Part shown: piece after piece, positions 1 to 7,205 of the stretch | How positions within the stretch are numbered: position 1 is the first letter of the stretch | How the letters are laid out: each line of letters starts with the position of its first letter | Source of the DNA: a virus | Strand: one strand, 5' to 3' | Virus record (IMG/VR): IMGVR_UViG_3300037847_003586 | Span: 1 to 29,998 of that record | DNA: 29,998 nucleotides | Translations under genes and position numbers: made by a program | Notes under the pieces: generated by a model | What the model was told of the DNA's origin: nothing | The model's database searches: none | What the model saw: the letters and a program-made list of their open reading frames with translations, nothing else

Positions 1-2298
1 ACAACAACTTATCCTTCTCAAAATTATGAATTATTTGTAAATTCGACAGTTTCGGGTGGTTATACAAGTGGAAATATACACGTTCTTGGTTATACAGGAG
101 GTGGTCGTGGTTTAGATGGATATTTGGCTGAATATCATCTTATTGATGGATTTCAATATGATCCCTCATATTTTGGGGAAACAAATGCAGGTACAAACCA
201 ATGGAATCCTATAAAATATATAGGTGGTTATGGAACAAATGGATTTTATTTTAATTTTTTAGACAATTCTGGAACTACAGCAACAACACTTGGTAAAGAC
301 TCTTCTGGTAACGGCAATAACTATACACCAAATAATTTTTCTGTAAGTGCTGGTGCTGGTAATGATTCTCTACAAGATAGCCCAACTAATAATTTTTGTA
401 CAATAAATCCTTTAGCTGGAAGAGGAACAGTTTTTCTAAGTCCTACAAATGGAAATTTAGATTTTAGTTTACCTGCTGGTAGTGGTTATTTAGCTAATTC
501 CACATTTGTAATACCTACAAGTGGAAAATGGTATGCCGAATATGTTTTTACAACAGTAGGAAGTGGTGTAGTTAATGTAGGAAATAACCAAAAATCACAA
601 GGTAGTTCTGCTGCCGATCAGCTAAATGGAATAAGTATGCTAAGTGGTGAAATAAGGGTAAATGATAGTTCTACTCAGACAAGTCTTACTGCTTTTGGTA
701 ATAACGATATTATTGGTGTAAAGGTAGATCGTGATGCTGGTACTGTGGCATTTACTATAAATGGATCAGCAGTTGGTAATGCAGAAAATATTAGTTCAAT
801 GAACGCACCTACTGATTTAATATTTAGGGCATATCGTAATGCTAGTGGAGGTTCAACACCAGTAGGATCAATTAATTTTGGTCAAAGACCATTTAGTTAC
901 CAACCATCAGGATTCAAAGCATTATGTTCAGCAAACTTACCCGACTCAACAATAAAGCTACCTAATAAACATTTTAATACTTTGCTTTGGTCAGGTAATG
1001 GAGCAGCAAATCGTGCAATTACTGGATTAGATTTTCAACCTGATTGGGTTTGGTTAAAAAGTAGAACTAACACTGACTATCACCAAAGACATGATTCTAA
1101 TAGAGGAGCATCAGCGGGAGCTTTATTTCATGTAAGTGCTGCAGAAGATTCAAATTATCCTCTAGATAGTTTTGATAGCAATGGTTTTACTACCTCAGAA
1201 GCAGGTGATCAACAAAATACAAATGGTCAAAATTATGTTGCGTGGAATTGGAACGCTGGCGATACAGATGGCAAAACTTATACAGTAAAAGTTGTTTCTG
1301 ACTCTGGTAATAAATATAGATTTGATGATTTTGGAACGTCTGCTGTAACTCTTGATCTTGCAGAAGGTGGCACTTATATCTTCGATCAATCTGATAGTTC
1401 TAATGCTGGACACCCTTTAAGGTTTTACACAGCAGCAGATAAAACTGGCGGAGAATATACAACAGGAGTTACTACTGCTGGCACAGCAGGCTCAAGCGGT
1501 GCTTATACACAAATCGTTGTAGCTGCATCTGCTCCTACGCTTTTTTATCAATGCTCTGCTCACGCTGGAATGGGTGGTCAAGCTAATACAAACTCAACTC
1601 TTGGATCAAGTAATTTTGATGGTAACTTACAATCTGTTACTAAAGTAAATGCAACAGCAGGGTTTTCAATAGTTAAATGGACATCAGGTGGTAACTTATA
1701 TAAAACTGTCGGGCATGGTTTAGGAGTTAAACCTGATATTGTAATACTCAAATCTAGAACTACAAGTAATAATTGGTTTGTATATTTCGATGTTGTAGAC
1801 GGCACAAATGATTTTATGGAACTTAGTGCAACAAACGCTTCTTTAGATGCTGAAAGTTATAGTATTGTACCTCCTACTTCTACTGTATTTGGAACAGATG
1901 GTGCTTTTGTAAGTGGTAGTAGTAATATTCCACACATAGCTTATGTTTTTAGTTCTGTTGCGGGATATAGCAAGATTGGGATATATACAGGAAATCAAAA
2001 TTCTAATGGCACGTTTGTTTACACAGGTTTCAGACCCGCACTCGTAATTACGAAAGGAACTTGGGGTGGTAACTGGAATATGTATGATAATAAACGTAAT
2101 CCATCCAATGCTGCTAACAAAACTTTATATCCAAATTTAGCCAATGCAGAATCTACTGAAAGTCAATCTGGTAATCAAATGGATTTACTTTCAAATGGTT
2201 TTAAACTAAGAGGGAGTGATAATGATACAAACCATGCTGCTGGTTTTATATATTTAGCATTTGCAGAATCGCCTTTCAAAAATGCAAGAGCAAGGTAA
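1..2298 (+). CDS. Tail fibre/adhesin-like structural protein (5' end outside window)
   Basis: The frame is open from base 1 to the stop at 2296-2298, so the gene is 5'-truncated by the window edge; at least 765 codons are present. It probably forms a virion-surface fibre or adhesin. The first residues (GYLAEYHLIDG and following) and the GKDSSGNGNNYTPNNF segment are typical of marine-phage fibre proteins with concanavalin/LamG-like beta sandwiches. A SPRY/lectin-like region follows (from about TSGKWYAEYVF to FGQRPFSYQPSGF), then two copies of a module with the pattern FxPDWVWLKSR / VKPDIVILKSR. Between them, counting residue 1 at base 124, lies a cupredoxin-like insert (about residues 390-490) with H430, C477, H480 and M483, the ligand set of type 1 copper sites. 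The protein is low in charge and rich in Gly, Ser, Thr and Asn, as fibres are. The next gene starts 9 bases downstream. Structural role is quite sure; exact position in the virion is not. Confidence 0.8.
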   Translation, partial: TTTYPSQNYELFVNSTVSGGYTSGNIHVLGYTGGGRGLDGYLAEYHLIDGFQYDPSYFGETNAGTNQWNPIKYIGGYGTNGFYFNFLDNSGTTATTLGKDSSGNGNNYTPNNFSVSAGAGNDSLQDSPTNNFCTINPLAGRGTVFLSPTNGNLDFSLPAGSGYLANSTFVIPTSGKWYAEYVFTTVGSGVVNVGNNQKSQGSSAADQLNGISMLSGEIRVNDSSTQTSLTAFGNNDIIGVKVDRDAGTVAFTINGSAVGNAENISSMNAPTDLIFRAYRNASGGSTPVGSINFGQRPFSYQPSGFKALCSANLPDSTIKLPNKHFNTLLWSGNGAANRAITGLDFQPDWVWLKSRTNTDYHQRHDSNRGASAGALFHVSAAEDSNYPLDSFDSNGFTTSEAGDQQNTNGQNYVAWNWNAGDTDGKTYTVKVVSDSGNKYRFDDFGTSAVTLDLAEGGTYIFDQSDSSNAGHPLRFYTAADKTGGEYTTGVTTAGTAGSSGAYTQIVVAASAPTLFYQCSAHAGMGGQANTNSTLGSSNFDGNLQSVTKVNATAGFSIVKWTSGGNLYKTVGHGLGVKPDIVILKSRTTSNNWFVYFDVVDGTNDFMELSATNASLDAESYSIVPPTSTVFGTDGAFVSGSSNIPHIAYVFSSVAGYSKIGIYTGNQNSNGTFVYTGFRPALVITKGTWGGNWNMYDNKRNPSNAANKTLYPNLANAESTESQSGNQMDLLSNGFKLRGSDNDTNHAAGFIYLAFAESPFKNARAR

Positions 2299-2307
2299 TA
2301 TATAGAT

Positions 2308-2829
2308 ATGGCATTTTTATTAGACGGAAAACCTTTAGCAGTTGATGTTCCTTTTACTTATGGGGATGTACATTACCCTGCTAACTGGTTAAGACTATCA
2401 ACAGCACAAGAGAAAAAAGATCTTGGTATTACTGAGGTTGCTGACGCACCAACATATGACTCACGTTTTTACTATGAAGATGGAAAAGCAAAAGCACTTG
2501 ATGACACTAAAGAAACAAAGGATGGAGTTGAATATACTACTTTAGGTGTTAAATCAGTATTAAAGGCACAAGAAAAAGAAACTGCTGGATCTTTGCTTGC
2601 AATATATGATTGGTACGTTGTTAGAAAAGCAGAAAAATCTACTGCAATACCTTCTGCTATAACAACATATCGTGATGGTGTAAGAACTGCTTGTGATACA
2701 AGAGAAAAAGAAATTGATGCCTGTTCAGATACAGCTGCTTTAGTTACTCTTTATGGTGTTACAACAGACTCAGATGGCAAGTTTGTAAAATTTAACATGA
2801 CACAATATCCAGAAGATCCTAACGTCTAG
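2308..2829 (+). CDS. Hypothetical phage protein, probably tail-associated
   Basis: This 173-residue protein has no catalytic motif that I recognise. The N-terminal half, with FLLDGKPLAVDVPFTYGDV and YPANWLRLSTAQEKKDLGI, resembles short proteins that follow tail-fibre genes in marine phages and may be a fibre accessory or chaperone. The C-terminal half is helical and charged, like a small assembly protein. It has two cysteines near the C-terminus (around ACDTREKEIDACSD), no signal peptide and no membrane segment. It lies 9 bases after the fibre gene, so the two are probably co-transcribed. The assignment as tail-associated is from position and similarity of pattern only. Confidence 0.65.
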   Translation: MAFLLDGKPLAVDVPFTYGDVHYPANWLRLSTAQEKKDLGITEVADAPTYDSRFYYEDGKAKALDDTKETKDGVEYTTLGVKSVLKAQEKETAGSLLAIYDWYVVRKAEKSTAIPSAITTYRDGVRTACDTREKEIDACSDTAALVTLYGVTTDSDGKFVKFNMTQYPEDPNV

Positions 2830-2950
2830 ATTCTTGCATTTGTCTTGTCATTAAACTCATAGTGACGTAGAGAGGAGAGAGGGCTACAATTAATAACAAA
2901 ACGACTACTGACATTAGTGCTGTAGCTCGTGTTATCTGTTCTTTAATCAT
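2819..2950 (-). CDS. Small single-span membrane protein (hypothetical, antisense)
   Basis: A 43-residue frame reads MIKEQITRATALMSVVV and then a strongly hydrophobic stretch (LLLIVALSPLYV) followed by a basic tail ending QESRR: a plausible single membrane span with a short cytosolic end. It fills the only gap between flanking + strand genes. Its ATG overlaps the ATG of the divergent gene at 2949, and its end overlaps the gene ending at 2829 by 11 bases. No ribosome-binding site is visible. A longer in-frame start at 3013 would overlap the neighbour and is less likely. It could be a lysis-type peptide, but that is a guess; it may also be a chance frame. Confidence 0.35.
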   Translation of the reverse strand: MIKEQITRATALMSVVVLLLIVALSPLYVTMSLMTRQMQESRR

Positions 2951-3179
2951 GCGAAAGGCTTTAGACATTATTACTATCGTAACCAGTATCCTTGTTTTAG
3001 GAATTATAGGCACAGGATTCTTTACATATAGAACTGTAAAATCAGAGAAATTTCAAAAACAAATTATGGATAAAGTTCTTGGGAATGTAAGCGATATGAT
3101 GCCTAAAGTTCTTGATAGTAAACTTCCAGAAATGACAGGTGGATCAATGCCCTTACCTGACAAACTTAAAATAAAATGA
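2949..3179 (+). CDS. Small membrane-anchored hypothetical protein
   Basis: This 76-residue protein begins with a short basic end and a hydrophobic segment (about residues 6-27, IITIVTSILVLGIIGTGFF), then a polar helical tail. That predicts an N-terminal membrane anchor with the rest on one side of the membrane. No family is recognised. The stop overlaps the next start in an ATGA arrangement at 3176-3179, so translation of the two is likely coupled. No clear Shine-Dalgarno sequence precedes its ATG. It is the first gene of a chain of four overlapping small genes that runs to 4228. Confidence 0.6.
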   Translation: MRKALDIITIVTSILVLGIIGTGFFTYRTVKSEKFQKQIMDKVLGNVSDMMPKVLDSKLPEMTGGSMPLPDKLKIK

Positions 3180-3325
3180 AATGTTGGCATTGTAAAACTG
3201 AGTTGATCTGGGGTGGCGATCACGAAACTGAAGAAGACACGCAGTATTCTATGCTTACAAATTTATCTTGCCCAAAATGTCATTCTTATGTAGAAGTTTA
3301 TCTTCCTAGAAATGCTTACGATTAA
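3176..3325 (+). CDS. Small zinc-ribbon protein
   Basis: This 49-residue protein has two CxxC knuckles, CWHC near the N-terminus (C3, C6) and CPKC (about C32, C35), separated by an acidic loop. That is the layout of a four-cysteine zinc ribbon. Short proteins starting MKCWHC with an IWGGDH segment occur in marine phages; their function is not known to me. The start overlaps the previous stop (ATGA) and its own stop overlaps the next ATG (TAATG at 3323-3327), which supports it as a real coupled gene. It has no other domain. It could bind nucleic acid or a host protein. Confidence 0.7.
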   Translation: MKCWHCKTELIWGGDHETEEDTQYSMLTNLSCPKCHSYVEVYLPRNAYD

Positions 3326-3543
3326 TGATTTTTGGATTTCTAAAAAAATTAGTTAAATATTATATAGATAAACTAATTACTTGGTTGCGTATGAAAAAAT
3401 TTAATTTAGAGCTAGATAATGATATAAAAAAATATCACGAAGAAATGGATAAAAAAATAAAAAAACCTGTTGTAAAACAAATTGGCAAGTTTGGAGAAAA
3501 AGGATGGTCTATTTCTATTGGAGATGTAGATAAAAATGCCTGA
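3325..3543 (+). CDS. Hypothetical basic amphipathic protein
   Basis: The 72 residues start with an amphipathic or weakly hydrophobic stretch (MIFGFLKKLVKYYIDKLITWL), followed by a highly charged Lys/Glu/Asp helix and a short C-terminal region (IGKFGEKGWSISIGDVD). The N-terminal stretch could associate with membrane as a peripheral helix. No family is recognised. It is coupled to its neighbours: the start overlaps the upstream stop by one base and the downstream gene begins 8 bases before its own end. Membership of the same small-gene operon is the only functional hint. Confidence 0.6.
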   Translation: MIFGFLKKLVKYYIDKLITWLRMKKFNLELDNDIKKYHEEMDKKIKKPVVKQIGKFGEKGWSISIGDVDKNA

Positions 3544-4228
3544 TATTAATCAAATACCTAATACAGCAATACCTCGCATTCCAATAATAGAAATACCTGT
3601 AGAGCAATCATTACCAAATACAATTCATGTAACTAGAACATTACCTCCAGCATTAACAATGCCTTGTGTAACGCTAAGAAATGACGGCACAAAAAATAGT
3701 CAGCTTTTTGTAGATGATCCAAGCGGTAATAAATTAATATGTCCTTTACCATCTTATGTGCCTTTGCAATATGACAAAAAAAAGATCCTTCTTGTAGAAG
3801 AACAAAAAGCACCGACTAATGTAGATCCTCCAGAGACAAATGTTGAACAACCAGAAGTACCTAATGTGCCTCCAGAAAAACCACCTTGTCCAGATCCAAA
3901 AAAAAATAATCCGAGGATTGGAGATCTAAATGCAAAAGGAACAGAAAAAGTTGTTGGCTTTGAATGGGTAGAAGAAACAAAAGAATGTGTTGTCCAGTAT
4001 GAGGCTACAACAATAGTCGAAAAGTATCTTCCAAGCATAAACACAGTATCTACAACATTTGCAATAACAGTAGTTGCAACTACGGCTGCAACTCTTACAC
4101 CAATACTTAACAGAGTACTTAAACCTTTGTTTAAGCAAGCTATAGGTAAAGTTAAAAAAGCTATAGGTAAGAAGGGTACAAAGTTTTCTGGCAAAAAACC
4201 TATGAGAAGCAAAATTAACAAGGTATAA
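3536..4228 (+). CDS. Proline-rich protein with a C-terminal membrane segment
   Basis: This 230-residue protein begins with a Pro/Ile-rich region (IPNTAIPRIPIIEIP), continues with a beta-rich part (about residues 30-85), a proline-rich linker (PPETNVEQPEVPNVPPEKPP), and a conserved-looking FEWVEETKECVVQYEATT region. A hydrophobic segment (about residues 170-190, TTFAITVVATTAATLTPIL) follows and then a very basic tail rich in Lys. The order suggests an extended protein with a C-terminal membrane anchor and a DNA- or phospholipid-binding basic end. It ends the + strand run and is followed by a terminator at 4251. I do not recognise the family; cell-envelope or virion association is inferred from the linker and anchor. 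Confidence 0.65.
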   Translation: MPDINQIPNTAIPRIPIIEIPVEQSLPNTIHVTRTLPPALTMPCVTLRNDGTKNSQLFVDDPSGNKLICPLPSYVPLQYDKKKILLVEEQKAPTNVDPPETNVEQPEVPNVPPEKPPCPDPKKNNPRIGDLNAKGTEKVVGFEWVEETKECVVQYEATTIVEKYLPSINTVSTTFAITVVATTAATLTPILNRVLKPLFKQAIGKVKKAIGKKGTKFSGKKPMRSKINKV

Positions 4229-4250
4229 ACATAAGCAGACATTTTTTCAA

Positions 4251-4283
4251 GCCCCTTACAGCCGATTCTGAAGGGGCATTTTT
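4251..4283 (+). terminator. Rho-independent terminator after the tail/small-gene operon
   Basis: GCCCCTT at 4251-4257 pairs with AAGGGGC at 4271-4277, followed by ATTTTTAT. It closes the + strand operon ending at 4228. The opposite strand has no U-rich tract after the stem, so it serves mainly the + strand. Confidence 0.8.
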
Positions 4284-4935
4284 ATGGTTTTATCTCAATT
4301 TTATGAGTATGCGACTCAAATTCCAACATTTCTATGTCCTCGCATAATTTTGCCATTGGTGTACCTTCTTTAAATCTAATACCATTCTTATAGTTATCTA
4401 CACAAGTTTTTGCACGACTCATTTCAAAGTTAAGGCGTTTTGCTGCTAGTGATGCCTCATATAATTCGTTTTGTTTTTTCATTGCTTTGCGACATTGTCT
4501 TATGGGTTCACGATCTAATGGAATACTAAACGTAGCAGTTATTCCTCCGTTAATAGATACATTTGCTTTTTTCTGACCAGTTCTAACTTTTTCAAAATAC
4601 AGTATTTCACCTCTGTATCCAGCATCTACATCACCATCTCCAATAGGTTCATTCTCATCGTCAAAATCTCCTTCTGTATCACGCCTTGAGTATACTGGTC
4701 TATCAAAATGTGTTTCATATGGAGTAGCAAATCCATACGTTGTGGAGACAAATGGAGAAATATTGAGGGTAGCACCTTGGCATTGAATTGTATTCATCTG
4801 ATAATTAAAATTTCTAGAAGGAACCACTTGGACTGCTTGATTGACCACGCTTCCAGACGAATTGCTAGTTGTATTTACAGAATTAGCTAAAACAGGATTA
4901 TTAAGTAAAAGAAGCAAACATAAATATCTTTTCAT
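4282..4935 (-). CDS. Secreted hypothetical protein
   Basis: This 217-residue protein has a textbook signal peptide: MKRY, a leucine core, then PVLA before NS (cleavage likely after residue 17). The mature part has a Ser/Asn-rich start, a beta-rich region, an acidic loop (DFDDENEPIGDGDVDAG) and a C-terminal helical region with several cysteines (RQCRK, KTCVDN, KLCEDI). Those could form disulphides outside the cytoplasm. It overlaps the upstream gene by four bases (ATGA at 4932-4935), so the pair is coupled. Similar signal-peptide proteins sit in clusters in marine cyanophages. The function is unknown; an exported virion or envelope protein is the best guess. Confidence 0.7.
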   Translation of the reverse strand: MKRYLCLLLLLNNPVLANSVNTTSNSSGSVVNQAVQVVPSRNFNYQMNTIQCQGATLNISPFVSTTYGFATPYETHFDRPVYSRRDTEGDFDDENEPIGDGDVDAGYRGEILYFEKVRTGQKKANVSINGGITATFSIPLDREPIRQCRKAMKKQNELYEASLAAKRLNFEMSRAKTCVDNYKNGIRFKEGTPMAKLCEDIEMLEFESHTHKIEIKP

Positions 4936-5360
4936 TGGCTAAACGTACTGGTTGTGTCAGTTACATTTTCTATCTGGGTAGTCCTAATTATATGGGTGTA
5001 ATTGGTAATACCGGGTGCTTCTAAAGTTTCATAGTATTGAAAACTCTCCCCTTCATTCACAATACTAAATGTAGGCTTGTTATCTAAATTTGGAGAAACA
5101 TAAGTAGTTCCTGTTCCCTGTATTGTTGTATTTAATTTTGTCCATCCTTGTGGAGCTACATTACCTGTAGAACTTTTTACGTTTTCGCCACCTACTGTTA
5201 GTTGATAACCATTGTTTATGTCAAAACTTTTTATGTCCTCCACCACAGTACTTTTTGTTTCCGATCTTTGAGTAAGCACACCTTGATTAAAATTAGGAAT
5301 TACACTATTAGCATATACAGGTGCGCTAAAAAGACTTAGCAGAATCGCATACCTATACAT
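4932..5360 (-). CDS. Secreted hypothetical protein
   Basis: The 142 residues begin with a signal peptide (MYRYAILLSLFSAPVYA, cleavage likely before NS). The mature chain is Thr/Ser/Asn-rich, predicted mostly beta strand, and has no cysteines. Segments such as GYQLTVGGENVKSSTGNV and TYVSPNLDNKPTFSIVNEG look like surface or beta-helix proteins. It is coupled to the following gene by a four-base overlap and begins 8 bases after the next gene upstream, so all belong to one transcript. No enzymatic motif is visible and no family is recognised. Confidence 0.7.
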   Translation of the reverse strand: MYRYAILLSLFSAPVYANSVIPNFNQGVLTQRSETKSTVVEDIKSFDINNGYQLTVGGENVKSSTGNVAPQGWTKLNTTIQGTGTTYVSPNLDNKPTFSIVNEGESFQYYETLEAPGITNYTHIIRTTQIENVTDTTSTFSQ

Positions 5361-5368
5361 AAGCTCAC

Positions 5369-5875
5369 CTAATCAACGACTAACGTAGATGTAATTTGAC
5401 CAAGTGCCTCAGTATTGTGACCCCCTGCTGTTAGTGTGACTGCGCCTGCTGATGTGACTGTTCCAGCAAGATCCCCTGCTGTTCCACCAGCAATGCTTGT
5501 AACATTATCAGAAAAATTAGGATTAGTACCAGTTGTAACAGCACTACCCGGTATTGCATCAGCTTGATTATATGACTGACTAAATGTGAAGCTATTTCCT
5601 GCTGTTTTTTGGGTAACTGTAATAGCTGGAGCAGATGCTACACCGCTTGAAACATTTAATGATCCTAATCCATCACTAACTGTTTGCCCTGCTGCGGTAG
5701 TGTAACTTGTATCCACCCCAGAACCGCTAATGCTATAGCTGTTACCTAGTCTTGAAGAAGTTGTACTAGCCCCTCCTACTGTTAGTTTTGTAGAGGCCGT
5801 AATACTATGCGAAAGGTCTGCGTAGGTTGGAGTTGCTGCCGTTAGCGCAAAAATAAACGGAAGAAGCTTTTTCAT
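5369..5875 (-). CDS. Secreted Ser/Thr/Gly-rich beta protein
   Basis: This 168-residue protein has a signal peptide (MKKLLPFIFALTAATPTYA) and a mature sequence very rich in Ser, Thr, Gly and Ala with alternating hydrophobic residues. Motifs such as TKLTVGGASTTSSRLGNS recur in altered form (AVTLTAGGHNTEALGQ). That composition suits an extracellular beta-solenoid or aggregating fibre. TVGG also occurs in the neighbouring gene product (QLTVGGENVKS), hinting at a shared fold or partner. The start overlaps the end of the membrane-protein gene upstream (5872-5875). It could be a virion decoration or an exported host-surface protein; the sequence cannot decide. Confidence 0.7.
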   Translation of the reverse strand: MKKLLPFIFALTAATPTYADLSHSITASTKLTVGGASTTSSRLGNSYSISGSGVDTSYTTAAGQTVSDGLGSLNVSSGVASAPAITVTQKTAGNSFTFSQSYNQADAIPGSAVTTGTNPNFSDNVTSIAGGTAGDLAGTVTSAGAVTLTAGGHNTEALGQITSTLVVD

Positions 5876-6237
5876 TTTTGTGATTTAGGGTCGATTACTT
5901 CAGCACCTTCTATTTTGATAGGTGTTATTACTCTTATAGTCTGCACCATACCCTGACTTTCGGCAACAATATCGTCTTTTTTACTACCTTTTTTAGCTTG
6001 CTCTAATCCGAAACTGGAAAGTGCCGTTGCTAACAAGCTGGCCGGAAATGTTATATCCTGTTTCTCGCCAGTAGTAATACCGGGGATCTTAGGCAAGTAG
6101 TTGCTTGTAACAAGAAGGCCACTCCAAAAAACTACCAGAAGCCTGACTGCAACTGAGATGTACTCGAATTGTTCCTCTTTATCAGCAACTTTTTCTTTCA
6201 ATTTTTGAAAAAGATTTTTAGGTTTCTTAGGTGTCAT
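5872..6237 (-). CDS. Two-span membrane protein, possibly holin-like
   Basis: From ATG at 6237 the protein has 121 residues: a basic helical start (KNLFQKLKEKVADKEEQ), a hydrophobic segment (about residues 26-45, YISVAVRLLVVFWSGLLV), a turn with PKIPGI, a weaker hydrophobic stretch (ITFPASLLATALSSFGLEQ), and a polar tail. I chose this start because the next in-frame one (6261) has poorer upstream context and a still longer one would run over the divergent gene at 6280. Cyanophage proteins of this pattern sit beside tail and lysis genes, so a holin or lysis accessory is possible. The following genes encode exported proteins, consistent with an envelope-related operon. Confidence 0.65.
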   Translation of the reverse strand: MTPKKPKNLFQKLKEKVADKEEQFEYISVAVRLLVVFWSGLLVTSNYLPKIPGITTGEKQDITFPASLLATALSSFGLEQAKKGSKKDDIVAESQGMVQTIRVITPIKIEGAEVIDPKSQK

Positions 6238-6279
6238 AACCTTTTTCTGTATAATAGACATATATAGAGGACTCGTAAA

Positions 6280-6510
6280 GTGGTTGAAGTAATAGCAGCA
6301 GTAGGTGGAGCGATGATGACAGCTTGCTTTGTATCGGTAGGATCTGTGTCTTATAGAGGAAGACAATCAAGAGATGATCTCGTGCGAAATACAACAGCTA
6401 TAGAATTATTAACAACAAAAATAGATGATATGCACGATGACATGAAAGAGGTATTTCATCGTCTTAAAGAAGTAGAGCTTGCTGTTGCAGAAATTAAGCC
6501 AAGAAGATAG
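6280..6510 (+). CDS. Membrane protein with C-terminal coiled coil, holin/haemolysin XhlA-like layout
   Basis: The likely start is GTG at 6280, preceded by AGAGGA at 6266-6271. The 76-residue product has an N-terminal hydrophobic helix (about residues 2-24, VIAAVGGAMMTACFVSVG), then a heptad-like amphipathic helix (TTKIDDMHDDMKEVFHRLKE) and a basic end. Membrane anchor plus coiled coil resembles small phage lysis proteins such as XhlA or spanin-like subunits, but no signature residue proves this. It diverges from the membrane-protein gene ending at 5872, and the 42 bases between them must hold both start regions. Confidence 0.6.
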   Translation: MVEVIAAVGGAMMTACFVSVGSVSYRGRQSRDDLVRNTTAIELLTTKIDDMHDDMKEVFHRLKEVELAVAEIKPRR

Positions 6511-6542
6511 CCTCTTCCTTTATGACCAGCAGAAGAGGCTAT
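6507..6542. other. Perfect 11-bp inverted repeat
   Basis: ATAGCCTCTTC at 6507-6517 pairs perfectly with GAAGAGGCTAT at 6532-6542, with a 14-base loop. It begins at the stop codon of the gene ending at 6510. No U-tract follows on either strand, so it is not a standard terminator; it may protect or process the mRNA end, or mark a protein site. Confidence 0.6.
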
Positions 6543-6595
6543 AGCTCTATGTGTGAGGAGTGAGCTACTATAAACGTAGCAACATATAAAAATTT

Positions 6596-6757
6596 ATGCT
6601 AAAAATTATTGAACCGATTTTATTCGCCTTTCTTAGAGGTTCTGCAATAAAAAAACTCGCACTTGATATAGTACGAGCTATGGTCAAAAAAACTGATAAC
6701 ACAGTTGATGATAGATTAGTTGATGCGTTAGAAAAAGCTTTATTTCCGGGCAGGTAA
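6596..6757 (+). CDS. Small hypothetical protein
   Basis: A 53-residue frame from ATG at 6596 reads MLKIIEPILFAFLRGSAIKK, followed by a helical, charged tail (DNTVDDRLVDALEKALFPGR). The N-terminal part is amphipathic and could lie on the membrane. Small phage proteins with a VDALEKALFP-type ending are familiar to me from marine phages but have no known role. There is no close Shine-Dalgarno sequence; GAGGAG at about 6555 is too far. Its stop abuts the end of the convergent Lys-rich peptide gene at 6758. Considered likely real because its composition is protein-like. Confidence 0.5.
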   Translation: MLKIIEPILFAFLRGSAIKKLALDIVRAMVKKTDNTVDDRLVDALEKALFPGR

Positions 6758-6820
6758 TTATTTTTTACCGCCTTTCTTTTTCTTTTTCTTTTTCATTCCT
6801 GTTCCGTAATGTCCGGGCAT
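6758..6820 (-). CDS. Minute Lys-rich peptide
   Basis: A 20-codon frame on the - strand reads MPGHYGTGM, then a run of seven lysines, then GGKK. Very short phage peptides that start MPGHYG and continue with a poly-Lys tail occur next to tail or lysis genes in several marine phages, as far as I recall, so I list it in spite of its length. The basic tail would bind nucleic acid or acidic surfaces. No Shine-Dalgarno sequence is visible. The frame fills the gap between convergent neighbours exactly, ending at 6758, one base after the stop at 6757. Confidence 0.4.
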   Translation of the reverse strand: MPGHYGTGMKKKKKKKGGKK

Positions 6821-6902
6821 AGTGTGTAAGTGTAACTAAGCCAAGTATAGCTTTGTTGCCTTATAAGACCAGTACGTTAGTCTTGGTTTGGAGGGACTTG
6901 TA

Positions 6903-7205
6903 ATGAAACTTGTAATGCCTTGGTCAAACTGGTTTAACAATCAAGCCAAAAAAAGGCGCAAAGTAGAGCCTTGGGTTTTAGCTGACGTTACGTTAGAAGA
7001 AGAATTACAAGTTGAGATATTTCTACGTCATGTTATAGATACGCTAGATCCTAATGACATACCAGATCTTATAAGTGCTTTTGCAAAAGAAAATTTTAGA
7101 TTAGTAAAAATAATAAACCAAGCTGGCGATCATATAGAAAGGATAGATCCTAAATCTTCTTCTCCCAAAAGTAAGCGCAATCCTTCGCCCAGATCCCCCC
7201 ACTAG
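6903..7205 (+). CDS. Hypothetical protein with basic and acidic blocks
   Basis: I choose ATG at 6903 because GGAGGGA at 6890-6896 sits 6 bases upstream; a TTG at 6888 would precede that site. The 100-residue product has a basic start (NNQAKKRRKVEPW), an acidic helical middle (TLEEELQVEIFLRHVIDTLDPNDIPDLISAF) and a Ser/Pro/Lys tail. No family is recognised. The tail overlaps the convergent gene ending at 7150 by 56 bases, so one of the two ends is under double coding constraint. It is a cytosolic protein by composition. Confidence 0.6.
   Translation: MKLVMPWSNWFNNQAKKRRKVEPWVLADVTLEEELQVEIFLRHVIDTLDPNDIPDLISAFAKENFRLVKIINQAGDHIERIDPKSSSPKSKRNPSPRSPH

Noticed and set aside
1195-1805. Reverse frames opposite the fibre gene
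   Set aside because: Shadows of the Thr/Ser/Asn-rich coding strand; no start signals.
3754-4242. Long reverse frame (162 codons) opposite the Pro-rich protein gene
   Set aside because: It lies wholly opposite a coupled gene with sensible composition, has no start signal and its hydrophobic text is the mirror of Pro/Thr/Lys codons; treated as a shadow.
6507-6542. Rho-independent terminator
   Set aside because: The stem is strong but neither strand has a U-tract after it, so it is listed only as an inverted repeat.
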